A stretch of 16,496 bases of DNA, from the NCBI GenBank assembly GCA_016463045.1, contig JAEMSB010000035.1:1-16496 (forward strand). The letters are read 5' to 3'. Position 1 is the first letter of the stretch. Each line of letters opens with the position of its first letter. Position numbers and translations under genes: made by a program. A model generated the notes under the pieces. That model was given only the letters and a program-made list of their open reading frames with translations. It did no database searches and had not been told where the DNA came from. Source of the stretch: Niveispirillum sp. GTDB taxonomy: Bacteria > Pseudomonadota > Alphaproteobacteria > Azospirillales > Azospirillaceae. Shown in pieces: positions 7,883-14,812 of the stretch.

Positions 7883-8126
7883 CGGCCGCCGGTACAACGG
7901 GCTGACCCGTGCCGATCTGAACGATCCGCCGGATGAACTGCCAGGCATGTTCATCGGTGCCGACGAAATCATGTTCGCAAGCGCCCAGATCATGCCCCTT
8001 GATGAAACGCTCCTGCAGCCTTTCCAGAAATTTCGGCTCCGTTTCCGTCATATGGGCGATCAGCATCTGCAGGATGCGTTCATGGGCGAGGACGCGGCGT
8101 TCAAGGTCGGTATTTTCAATCGGCAT
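7860..8126 (-). CDS. 88-residue protein of unknown function
   Basis: This is a soluble small protein beginning MPIENTDLERRVLAHERILQ. Residues 5-45 are probably helical, with a Leu/Ile heptad-like pattern through LERRVLAHERILQMLIAHMT, ending in EPKFLERLQERF. A second helix follows around DEHAWQFIRRIVQ. I have a sense of similar small proteins in Azospirillum- and Methylobacterium-type genomes, but no family name or function. The ATG at 8124-8126 has AAAGG 6 nt upstream. It starts just beyond the strong hairpin that follows the OmpA lipoprotein gene on the same strand, so it is either in that gene's message or separated from it by that hairpin. Its 3' end overlaps the convergent membrane-anchored gene by 23 bp. 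Confidence 0.65.
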   Translation of the reverse strand: MPIENTDLERRVLAHERILQMLIAHMTETEPKFLERLQERFIKGHDLGACEHDFVGTDEHAWQFIRRIVQIGTGQPVVPAAVTGTGPE

Positions 8127-8147
8127 GATGCGCCTTTCTTTTCGACT

Positions 8148-8193
8148 GACAGCAACGGTCGGGCGCGGTGTGTCGCGTCCGACCGTTGCTGTC
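8148..8193 (-). terminator. Long perfect hairpin after the OmpA lipoprotein gene
   Basis: GACAGCAACGGTCGG (8148-8162) pairs exactly with CCGACCGTTGCTGTC (8179-8193). The stem continues through 8163-8167 with 8174-8178 (one G-T pair), for 20 bp in all with a GTGTGT loop. It begins 17 nt past the lipoprotein stop. Neither side has a T-run, so it may stop transcription poorly but protect the 3' end of the message, or act in the leader of the 88-residue gene that starts 22 nt beyond it. Confidence 0.6.
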
Positions 8194-8210
8194 CTGACGA
8201 TATCGGTGAC

Positions 8211-9023
8211 TTATTTCACGGTCCCTTCCACCACACGGTTGAGGGGTTGCCGCTTGCCATCGTTCTGCTGCATCGGCAGTTCCCGTTCGCCAACCCACAG
8301 CACCTCGATACGCGAACTGGGCACGCCTGCCGCGATCAGGGCGTTGCGGACGGTTTCGGCCCTCTGCCGTGAGAGGTCCATGTTGTAATAATCTGTTCCG
8401 ATACTGGACGCCTTGCCCACGAGGGTGACACGGCGATCGGGGTTGCTGCGTATTTCCTTCGCGGCTTCCCGCAGAATGGCCTCGCCGTCCCTGGTCAGTG
8501 TCGCCTTGTCAAACTCGAAATAGGTATTGTACGAGGTCTGCTGGTAAACGGGCGCTACCGGACCCGGCGCGGCGACAACAGCGACAACCAGGGTCGTCTG
8601 GCAGGGTGTGGCTGTCCCCTCAATCGTGGCAGGCTTCAGTCCGATCGACAGATTTTTGCAAGCGATCTCCTCCACCGTCATGCCGCGACCCCAGTCTTGT
8701 GTCGATTCAGTCGGCATCAGCCCGTGTCCGTGGGTGATTGCCCGCCGCAGGAAAGGTTCCGCCAGATCCATACGCCCTTGTGACTGATAGGAAGCGCCTA
8801 GATTAAGTTCATCATAGGGGCTGTTGGGCCATTTGATGTTGGCGGCCTCCAGGATACGGGTCGATTTGTCATAATCCCCCGCCTTCAGGGCCGTGTAGCC
8901 CGGCGACGTTACGGAGATGTCGTGGCCACGCCCCTGCGATCCAGCGACTTGATCCCGTGTCGAGCAGCCGGACAGCAGAAGCAAGCCGATGGGCAATGCG
9001 TACATTAATTGGCTTTTTAGCAT
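8211..9023 (-). CDS. OmpA-domain lipoprotein with TPR-like region
   Basis: This is a 270-residue predicted outer-membrane lipoprotein. MLKSQLMYALPIGLLLLSGC is a lipoprotein signal with Cys20 as the lipidated residue. Residues about 40-95 resemble two TPR-like helix pairs (GYTALKAGDYDKSTRILEAA, then LNLGASYQSQGRMDLAEPFL). Residues 166-270 are an OmpA C-terminal, peptidoglycan-binding type domain: YFEFDKATLT, then YNMDLSRQRAETV with Arg221, the Arg expected to bind diaminopimelate. The partner Asp, normally in a GxTD motif, is replaced: the sequence is GKASSIG and Ser206 sits at that place, so peptidoglycan binding may be altered. The ATG at 9021-9023 has AAGGA 8 nt upstream; an upstream in-frame start at 9071 lies in AT-rich leader DNA and is unlikely. 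It lies downstream of the kinase gene on the same strand, but a 173-bp AT-rich gap suggests its own promoter. A likely role is anchoring the envelope or sensing its stress. Confidence 0.85.
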   Translation of the reverse strand: MLKSQLMYALPIGLLLLSGCSTRDQVAGSQGRGHDISVTSPGYTALKAGDYDKSTRILEAANIKWPNSPYDELNLGASYQSQGRMDLAEPFLRRAITHGHGLMPTESTQDWGRGMTVEEIACKNLSIGLKPATIEGTATPCQTTLVVAVVAAPGPVAPVYQQTSYNTYFEFDKATLTRDGEAILREAAKEIRSNPDRRVTLVGKASSIGTDYYNMDLSRQRAETVRNALIAAGVPSSRIEVLWVGERELPMQQNDGKRQPLNRVVEGTVK

Positions 9024-9196
9024 GGTGGTGATCCTTGAATTGCAAGTCCGGATAAATCCGATCTGCTTCAAAAATATGATAAATGATTTGATGATTATTA
9101 ATAATCACCGGAATATACCTACGCCTGCAATTCCGGCGGTGTAGAAATGCTGTGCAGGATTATAAATTCATAAATACTGAAATGGGCCTGGATTTG
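9024..9196 (-). promoter_or_regulatory. AT-rich control region before the OmpA lipoprotein (island B)
   Basis: This gap lies between the kinase gene's stop and the lipoprotein start. It contains a perfect 16-bp palindrome, TGATTATTAATAATCA, at 9092-9107, directly followed by copy 2 of the shared motif (9109-9121). CCGGAAT (9108-9114) and ATTCCGG (9130-9136) form a further inverted pair spanning the motif. These look like regulator sites about 70-110 nt before the lipoprotein ATG. No clear -35/-10 pair and no terminator for the kinase gene were seen. Confidence 0.5.
9109..9121 (-). promoter_or_regulatory. Shared motif TAGGTAWWTTCCG, copy 2
   Basis: On the minus strand this reads TAGGTATATTCCG, 85 nt before the OmpA lipoprotein ATG and in the same orientation as that gene. 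It lies next to the 16-bp palindrome at 9092-9107. Confidence 0.5.
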
Positions 9197-12100
9197 CTAT
9201 TTTTGTTCTGGTGCCTTTGTCGAGGTGTTCCAGTCGGCCAGTAATGCAATACGCGCCAGGGCGGGGATGGAACGCGCGCCGGTCCTGCGCATGATGGCGG
9301 CCCGGTGATGTTCAACAGTGCGTTGGCAGATACCGAGGTCGGCGGCGATGTTCTTGCTGGGATGTCCAGCGAGTACAAGTGTCATGATTTGCCGCTGCCG
9401 TTTCGTCAGTCCGGCGATGTGCTTTGCAGCGTCAAGATGCCACGTGGCAAGTTTGGTTTCGTCATCCGCTCCTTCCAGGGCCAGCCGGATGCTGGCTACA
9501 AGGTCGATGCGGCTGATTGGCTTTTCGATAAAATCGGCTGCACCGGCCCGCATGGCGGCCACGGCCACGGGTACATCGCTGCTGCCGGTCATGACGATGG
9601 CTGGGGTTGTGACACCGGTCTGCCGCAGATGGAGCAACAGGTCGATGCCGCCCATACCCGGCAGGTAGGCGTCGATCAGCAGACATTCCGGCCCTGTCCG
9701 TCGCGGCCCCGCCAGGAAGTCTTCCGCACTGGCGTGATCGACCAGATGCCAGCCCTGCCCTTCCAGGGACTGGTGAAGGCTGTCGCGCAGCAGGGCGTCG
9801 TCGTCGATGATGTGGATGGTGACGCCATCCCCCGTTCCGCCGCTGGGTTCCGGCATCCGCACCGCCAGTGGCGGCACGGCCAGCAAGCGCTGAACCGTGC
9901 GCAGCAAGGTCGTGGGATTGACCGGCTTGTGCAGTTGCAATTCATTGCGCAGGGCGATAGCGCGCAACGTCTCCGTCGAGATGTCCGCCGTTAGCAAGAG
10001 ACCGGGAACGGCGCGATGCAGGTCGCGGCGCAGTGACGTCAGCAGATCCAGTCCGTTCGTTCCTCCCGGCAGATTGAAATCGACCAGCAGCAGGTCGGGG
10101 CGGAAGCCCTCGGTCGCCATTTGGCGGTGGGCTGATCCGGCATCAACCGCCAGAAGCACCCTGTGGCCGGCCTCGCGCAGGACCATCCCAAGGAGATCAC
10201 CCACTTCCGGATCATCCTCCACCACAAGGACGTTGCCCTGAATGGCGACATCCTTGTCCAGGCTGTCAGGGGCGGACAGGTCAGGTGCCCGTGCCGTCTG
10301 CGCATCGAACGGTATCTCGATGGTGAAGACCGATCCCTTGCCCGGTACCGAGCGCACCCGCACCGGATGGTCCAGGAGCCCGCTCAGCCGGCGGACGATC
10401 GACAATCCCAGGCCCAGGCCATTGCCGGGCTTTCCATCGGCCTGGGTTATCTGATGATGTTCCTCGAAAATCGCCTGTTGTTCGGCTTCCGGCACACCAA
10501 CGCCCGTATCCCAGATTTCGACGCTGATCCCGTCCGCCCGGCGCCGACAGCCCAGCAGCACCTTGCCCCGGCGAGTATATTTCAGGGCATTGGACAAAAG
10601 GTTGCGGACCATCTGTTCTAGCAGACGCCGGTCGCTGAAGACCTGAACGCTGCAAGGAACCACGCGCAATCTCAGGCCGCGTGCGTGGGCGTGATAACTG
10701 AATTCTTCCCGCATCCGGCACAGCAGGTCGTCGATGGGGAACCGCGAAAGGTCGGTGGCGATGACGCCAGCCTCGATCTGGTTGATGTCCAGCAGGGCAT
10801 TCAGCATGCCGGACATGGCACTGATGGTTTCCCCGATCCGATCCAGCAGTTCGCGATCCTGCTTCACCTGCGTCCGGCCCGCCAGGATGCCCTGAAGCAG
10901 GATCAGGGTCTGCAAGGGCTGGCGCAGGTCATGGCTGGCGGCAGCCAGAAAATGCGACTTGCCCCGGTTCGCCATATCGGCTTGCCGCTTGGCAATCCGC
11001 AACGCTTCGGCCACCCGCCGACGCTCGGTGATATCGACGAAGGTGATGACGACCCCTTCCACCTGATCGTCACGCGTCAGATAGGGCAGCACCCGGCGCA
11101 GATACCATGCGCCGGTCCGCGCCTCGATCTCCCGTTCGATCGGCATGCGCGACTGCAAGACGGATTGTGCATCGGCAAACAGGTCGCCATCGGCGGCCAG
11201 CGAACTGAGGTCGGCCAAGGGGCGACCAACATCGCCAGGAAGAATGCTGAACAAGGACCGGGTGGCCGGCGTGAAGAACCGGATGGCCAGTTCTGGGTCC
11301 AGGAAGATAGTGGCCACATCTGTGCTGTAGAGCACGTTTTGCAGGTCGTTCGAGGTGGTGCGCTGCCGGTCCAGGGTTTCCTGCAATTGGCTATTCAGGG
11401 CTGTCAGTTCCTCGTTCAGCGATTGCAACTCCTCTTTGGATGTCAGCAATTCCTCATTGGCGGACTGATACTCCTCATTGATGGACAGGGCTTCCTGCGT
11501 GACGGCCTTCTGTTCTTCCCCGGCCAGTTCCAGGTTGCGGATGGCCGCTTCCAGTTCGGCGCGCGTATGGTCCAGTTCAAGGGCCAGGCTGCCGGCCTGT
11601 CCTTCCGGCGGAAGTGGGGCCTTGCTGTCGCTGCCCATCACGGGCGGGGCCCGGTCGATGAAGCAGACCAGCATCAATTCCTCCCCCTCGTGGGTTACGG
11701 GATGCACAGCGATGCTGAAGTCAATAATGTCGCCATCGCGGCGTATCTGGCCACCCTTGATCGTAATCCTGGCTTTCTCCTGGTGCGCCCGTTGGATGGC
11801 GGCGCGCAGTTTCACCGCCAGACTGGGGGCTGTCATGGCCAACAGATCCTGCGTCGGGTGGCCGGCTGGTACCCGCAGGAAATGACCGGTTGGCCCAAGG
11901 GAATAGAGACAGTCATGGCTTCGGTTGATCAGGATCGCTGCAGGTGCATACTCCTGCAGCACCAGCTGTCGGCATAACTCCGCCAGCGCATTCTGCCGCG
12001 ACAGGCCGGGGCCAGTGCTGATACGAGGCAGAGCGCGGATACCGTCCCCGGCACTCATCAGGAAGCTGAAATCGCCCGGTCGGCTGCGGCCGACATGGCG

Positions 12101-13525
12101 GAACAGTCGAGCGGGTTTCGACACGATCTCGAACCGGTCGGACGCCACCGGCACCACTGTTTCCGCTCCGCCCAGCAGCAGGAAACCACCATCACGCAGG
12201 GCGAAATGAAACAGGGCCAGCACCCGCGCCTGTGCTTCCGGCATCAGGTAGATGAGAAGATTACGGCAGGAGATGAAATCCAGGCGTGAAAAGGGCGGGT
12301 CCGCCAGTACGTCTTGGACCGTGAAGATGATATGGGCGCGCAGTTCCTGCGTCACCCGATATCCTGTGCCATCGCCGATGAAGAACCGGGCCAGCCGTTC
12401 GGCAGAAACATTCTCGGCAATACTCGCTGGATACCAGCCGTCGCGCGCTGTGGCGACGGCATCTGGATCGACGTCGGAGGCGAAAAGCTGCAGCTTCATC
12501 GCCAAACCGGCCAGGGCGATCTGTTCCAGAAAAAGGATCGCCAGGGAATAGGTTTCCTGCCCGGTGCTGCATCCGGCAACCCATAGGCGCAGGTGATTGT
12601 CCGCCGACCTGCCCCGGATCAGGCCAGGAACGACGGTTGCAGCCAGGAGCTCGAATACTTTCGGGTCACGGAAAAACTCCGTGACATTAATCAACATGTC
12701 CTTGGCAAGGTTGTCCCGCTCTGTCGGATCACGGCGCAGCAGATCCAGGTAATCCGGCAGACCGTCGACGGCGATCCCCGCCATGGACATGCGCCTGTCG
12801 ATGCGCCGCCGCAGCGTCCCCGGCTTGTAGAGCGTGAAGTCGTAAGGTGTATGGGTGCGCAGCAGGTCGATGATGCTGGTCATCCCGTCCTGCCCCACGC
12901 CGGCGGGGGGCGGATTGTCCAGGCGGTGGCGGCCGCGGATGATGTCCGGCATCGCGGCGACTGGCAGCACATGATCCACCAGACCGGTGGCCATGGCGCT
13001 GCGGGGCATGCCGTCGTACCCGGCCTCCGCCGGTTCCTGCACGATCACCAGCCCGCCCGCCGCCTTCACGGCACGCAGCCCCTGGCTGCCATCCGTACCC
13101 GTACCCGACAGGACGACACAAACCACACGGTCACCAAAATCCCGGGCCAGTGAGGTCAACAGGAAGTCGAAGGGCAGGCGGGCGCCCTGGCCGCGCGGCG
13201 GGGACATCAAATGCAGGCGACCGGCGACCACAGACAGATAGGCGCCGGGCGGTATGACCATGATATGGCCCGGCAGTAATTCCATACCCTCGGTTACCTG
13301 CTGGACACGGAGAGCCGTATGGGTGGCCAGAAGATCGACCAGCAGGCTGTCATGATTGGGGGCTAGATGTTGGACCAGGATGAAACTAGCGCCGCCGCCA
13401 TCGTCCAGTGCTTCCAAGAGCCGGATGGCGGCCTCTAAACCGCCTGCTGACGCGCCGATGGCAACAATATCCATGCCGTTTTCACGGCGTGGAGCGTCCT
13501 CAGGCCTCAGGATTCTGGGGTTCAT
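9197..13525 (-). CDS. CheB-CheR-PAS-histidine kinase-REC-REC-LuxR HTH fusion protein
   Basis: This is a single 1442-residue cytoplasmic signalling protein with no membrane segments. In order it contains a CheB methylesterase (18-205; Ser26, His53 and Asp145 form an intact triad) and a CheR methyltransferase (215-475; TEFFRDP, SAM loop GCSTGQE, SCRNLLIY). A PAS-like region (515-625), a coiled coil (650-725) and a second PAS (728-835) follow. Next come HisKA (His865 in SHDLRQPLQ) and HATPase (Asn979, Asp1006 in DTGVG, GLGLGLS). The C-terminal part holds receiver 1 (Asp1149, Thr1179, Lys1200), receiver 2 of FixJ type (Asp1285, Thr1313, Lys1335) and a LuxR/FixJ helix-turn-helix (1373-1429, GICQRTVEHHRAAIMRR). 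All catalytic residues checked are present. CheB/CheR-fused kinases usually act outside classic chemotaxis, and the FixJ-like part is usually a separate gene. The ATG at 13523-13525 has a weak GGTGA site 7 nt upstream; a TTG 18 bp earlier and an internal ATG at codon 18 are alternatives. It is divergent from dps. Confidence 0.92.
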   Translation of the reverse strand: MNPRILRPEDAPRRENGMDIVAIGASAGGLEAAIRLLEALDDGGGASFILVQHLAPNHDSLLVDLLATHTALRVQQVTEGMELLPGHIMVIPPGAYLSVVAGRLHLMSPPRGQGARLPFDFLLTSLARDFGDRVVCVVLSGTGTDGSQGLRAVKAAGGLVIVQEPAEAGYDGMPRSAMATGLVDHVLPVAAMPDIIRGRHRLDNPPPAGVGQDGMTSIIDLLRTHTPYDFTLYKPGTLRRRIDRRMSMAGIAVDGLPDYLDLLRRDPTERDNLAKDMLINVTEFFRDPKVFELLAATVVPGLIRGRSADNHLRLWVAGCSTGQETYSLAILFLEQIALAGLAMKLQLFASDVDPDAVATARDGWYPASIAENVSAERLARFFIGDGTGYRVTQELRAHIIFTVQDVLADPPFSRLDFISCRNLLIYLMPEAQARVLALFHFALRDGGFLLLGGAETVVPVASDRFEIVSKPARLFRHVGRSRPGDFSFLMSAGDGIRALPRISTGPGLSRQNALAELCRQLVLQEYAPAAILINRSHDCLYSLGPTGHFLRVPAGHPTQDLLAMTAPSLAVKLRAAIQRAHQEKARITIKGGQIRRDGDIIDFSIAVHPVTHEGEELMLVCFIDRAPPVMGSDSKAPLPPEGQAGSLALELDHTRAELEAAIRNLELAGEEQKAVTQEALSINEEYQSANEELLTSKEELQSLNEELTALNSQLQETLDRQRTTSNDLQNVLYSTDVATIFLDPELAIRFFTPATRSLFSILPGDVGRPLADLSSLAADGDLFADAQSVLQSRMPIEREIEARTGAWYLRRVLPYLTRDDQVEGVVITFVDITERRRVAEALRIAKRQADMANRGKSHFLAAASHDLRQPLQTLILLQGILAGRTQVKQDRELLDRIGETISAMSGMLNALLDINQIEAGVIATDLSRFPIDDLLCRMREEFSYHAHARGLRLRVVPCSVQVFSDRRLLEQMVRNLLSNALKYTRRGKVLLGCRRRADGISVEIWDTGVGVPEAEQQAIFEEHHQITQADGKPGNGLGLGLSIVRRLSGLLDHPVRVRSVPGKGSVFTIEIPFDAQTARAPDLSAPDSLDKDVAIQGNVLVVEDDPEVGDLLGMVLREAGHRVLLAVDAGSAHRQMATEGFRPDLLLVDFNLPGGTNGLDLLTSLRRDLHRAVPGLLLTADISTETLRAIALRNELQLHKPVNPTTLLRTVQRLLAVPPLAVRMPEPSGGTGDGVTIHIIDDDALLRDSLHQSLEGQGWHLVDHASAEDFLAGPRRTGPECLLIDAYLPGMGGIDLLLHLRQTGVTTPAIVMTGSSDVPVAVAAMRAGAADFIEKPISRIDLVASIRLALEGADDETKLATWHLDAAKHIAGLTKRQRQIMTLVLAGHPSKNIAADLGICQRTVEHHRAAIMRRTGARSIPALARIALLADWNTSTKAPEQK

Positions 13526-13698
13526 AGTGAAGTCACCGATCAAATATTTTCAGAAAACTTAATGAAGTGTAGCGTAATTTCATAATAAGTATACATAAAA
13601 TATAACCTTTATATACCACTTTTGGATTTAGGTATTTTCCGAAACTTATATCTAACGGCTCAATAATTTATGATTTAATGCCAAAAGGGAGGTCGATG
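13526..13698. promoter_or_regulatory. Divergent AT-rich control region between the kinase gene and dps (island C)
   Basis: This 173-bp gap holds both divergent promoters. It is very AT-rich from 13541 to 13680. Copy 3 of the shared motif lies at 13629-13641. A possible sigma-70-like pair for dps is TTGGAT (13622-13627) and TTATAT (13646-13651) with an 18-nt spacer, which would place the shared motif inside the spacer; this pairing is weak. I saw no GGAAC-N16/17-CGTT box of the EcfG general-stress type. Confidence 0.45.
13629..13641 (+). promoter_or_regulatory. Shared motif TAGGTAWWTTCCG, copy 3
   Basis: It reads TAGGTATTTTCCG towards dps, 57 nt before its ATG. In the other direction it lies 103 nt from the kinase/regulator start, so it could serve either or both promoters. 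Confidence 0.5.
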
Positions 13699-14178
13699 AT
13701 GCAGTACACTCACAACACCCTATCGGAAAACACACGCGGTCAGTCGGTTGAACTGCTGAACAGGCATTTGGCTGCGGCCGTTGATTTGCATGCCCAGGTC
13801 AAGCAGGCACACTGGAACGTTCGCGGCAGCAGTTTTTCCGCTGTGCATGAACTGTTCGATAATGCCGCCATCGAAGTGGGGACCTATGCGGACCTGATGG
13901 CGGAACGGGCCGCCGCTCTGGGCGGCACGGCCTATGGCAGCGTTCATGTGGCGGCTGAACGATCATTCCTTGTGCCCTATCCATTGGGGGTAGCAGAGGC
14001 CCGGCAGCACATCTTTGCCCTGTCGCAGGCATTCAGCGCCTTTGGTCAATCAGCCCGTGAAGCCATCGGCCTATCCACTAGCCACGGAGATCCTGTCACT
14101 GCCGACCTGTTCACCCAGGTCACCCGTGGCATGGATCGGCAGCTCTGGCTGATCGAATCTCACGAGGCGAGGTCATGA
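13699..14178 (+). CDS. dps: Dps family ferritin-like DNA-protection protein
   Basis: This is a 159-residue Dps. The dodecamer binds and oxidises Fe2+ with H2O2, stores iron and often coats DNA in stress or stationary phase. The ferroxidase set is complete and at the spacing of E. coli Dps: His38, His50, Asp54, Asp65 and Glu69, within KQAHWNVRGSSFSAVHELFD and the following helix. A short polar N-terminal tail with only one Arg in the first 15 residues gives no strong case for tail-based DNA binding. The start is the ATG at 13699, 6 nt after GGGAGG (13687-13692); the in-frame ATG at 13678 lies before that site and would place it inside the coding region. It is transcribed divergently from the fused kinase gene, and its stop overlaps the start of the receiver gene (ATGA), so the two are co-translated. 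Confidence 0.92.
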   Translation: MQYTHNTLSENTRGQSVELLNRHLAAAVDLHAQVKQAHWNVRGSSFSAVHELFDNAAIEVGTYADLMAERAAALGGTAYGSVHVAAERSFLVPYPLGVAEARQHIFALSQAFSAFGQSAREAIGLSTSHGDPVTADLFTQVTRGMDRQLWLIESHEARS

Positions 14179-14630
14179 GCTCGGTTGTTCAACCCACGGC
14201 GCCCGTGGCCGGGCGTGAGGCGCTTTCAAGATGGGTCAATGAGGGCGGAGCCTTGTCCCGGCCCGGTACTTGCCGAAACCTCCGCCTTCTGATCGTTTCT
14301 GCCGATCCACTGATTTCACTGTCGCTGGCCGCCGCGCTCAACAGGCTTGGACATCAGACCTGTGCCGTCGCCCTGACCAACGATCAGGCCGTCAGGTCTG
14401 CTGACATCTGTCGACCGGATATGATCATCGCGGATGCCTATCTGAAGGATGATGAGCAACTGATGGCGCTGGCGCCTGTGATGCGGGTCCTTTTCGTACC
14501 GCGTGTGTTCCACGGCGGCACGCCGGGTCCGTGCTCTTTGTTGCGGCCGGGAGCTGTCGTGCTTCGGCGCCCCTTTCGCGCAAACGATCTTATCCGGGCT
14601 ATCCGTTTGACACTCGAAGCGGCTGAGTGA
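14175..14630 (+). CDS. Degenerate single-domain receiver (response-regulator-like) protein
   Basis: This is a 151-residue protein with a 35-residue unstructured start and then a receiver-like fold (36-150). The strand-1 motif is LRLLIVSADP, with only one acidic residue (Asp44) where two are usual. Asp87 in MIIADAYL is at the phosphorylation site. The Thr/Ser position after strand 4 is replaced in VLFVPRV, and the invariant Lys before Pro is Arg132 (LRRPF). The phosphate acceptor is therefore kept while the switch residues are changed, as in atypical or pseudo-receivers. No output domain follows. The ATG overlaps the dps stop as ATGA with GAGG just upstream, so translation is coupled to dps. 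It may be a phosphate sink or adaptor for the divergent kinase; that is inference. Confidence 0.72.
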   Translation: MSSVVQPTAPVAGREALSRWVNEGGALSRPGTCRNLRLLIVSADPLISLSLAAALNRLGHQTCAVALTNDQAVRSADICRPDMIIADAYLKDDEQLMALAPVMRVLFVPRVFHGGTPGPCSLLRPGAVVLRRPFRANDLIRAIRLTLEAAE

Positions 14631-14746
14631 CCATTCAGTTGAAATATTGCAAGTCTCATATCCAATAAGCTGTGAGATCCGATGACATCCTTTCAACTTT
14701 GTGATCGCCGCCCATATTTTAAGACGCGTTAACGCTGGGGTGTTTT
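14631..14746. other. Short gap after the dps/receiver unit with nested inverted repeats
   Basis: AGTTGAAA (14637-14644) pairs with TTTCAACT (14691-14698), and inside it TCTCA (14654-14658) pairs with TGAGA (14673-14677). This could fold as a loose 3' structure for the dps/receiver message. It is too open to call a terminator. Nothing else was seen up to the hairpin at 14747. Confidence 0.25.
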
Positions 14747-14792
14747 CTGTTGACCTCAGGGCAGCGCTCGTGCGCTGCCCTGAGGTCAACAG
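14747..14792. repeat. Perfect 21-bp inverted repeat with TCGT loop beside an IS remnant
   Basis: The left arm (14747-14767) begins CTGTTGACCTCAGG and the right arm (14772-14792) ends CCTGAGGTCAACAG. The arms match over all 21 bases with a 4-nt loop. The tips read TGTTGACC and GGTCAACA, the TG...CA form common at IS3/IS481-type ends. There is no T-run on either side. It sits 20 nt before the transposase fragment's ATG. It may be the IS left end with a subterminal hairpin, or a terminator-like block to incoming transcription. Confidence 0.6.
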
Positions 14793-14812
14793 CAGTGTGG
14801 CAAAGGGCAATA

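Noticed and set aside
10685..11977. 430-codon open frame antisense to the kinase gene
   Set aside because: It is low-complexity and lies opposite intact CheB/CheR/kinase domains, with no ribosome site.
13526..13698. EcfG-type general-stress promoter (GGAAC-N16/17-CGTT) before dps or the kinase gene
   Set aside because: I looked on both strands and found no matching pair with correct spacing, here or in the other two AT-rich islands.
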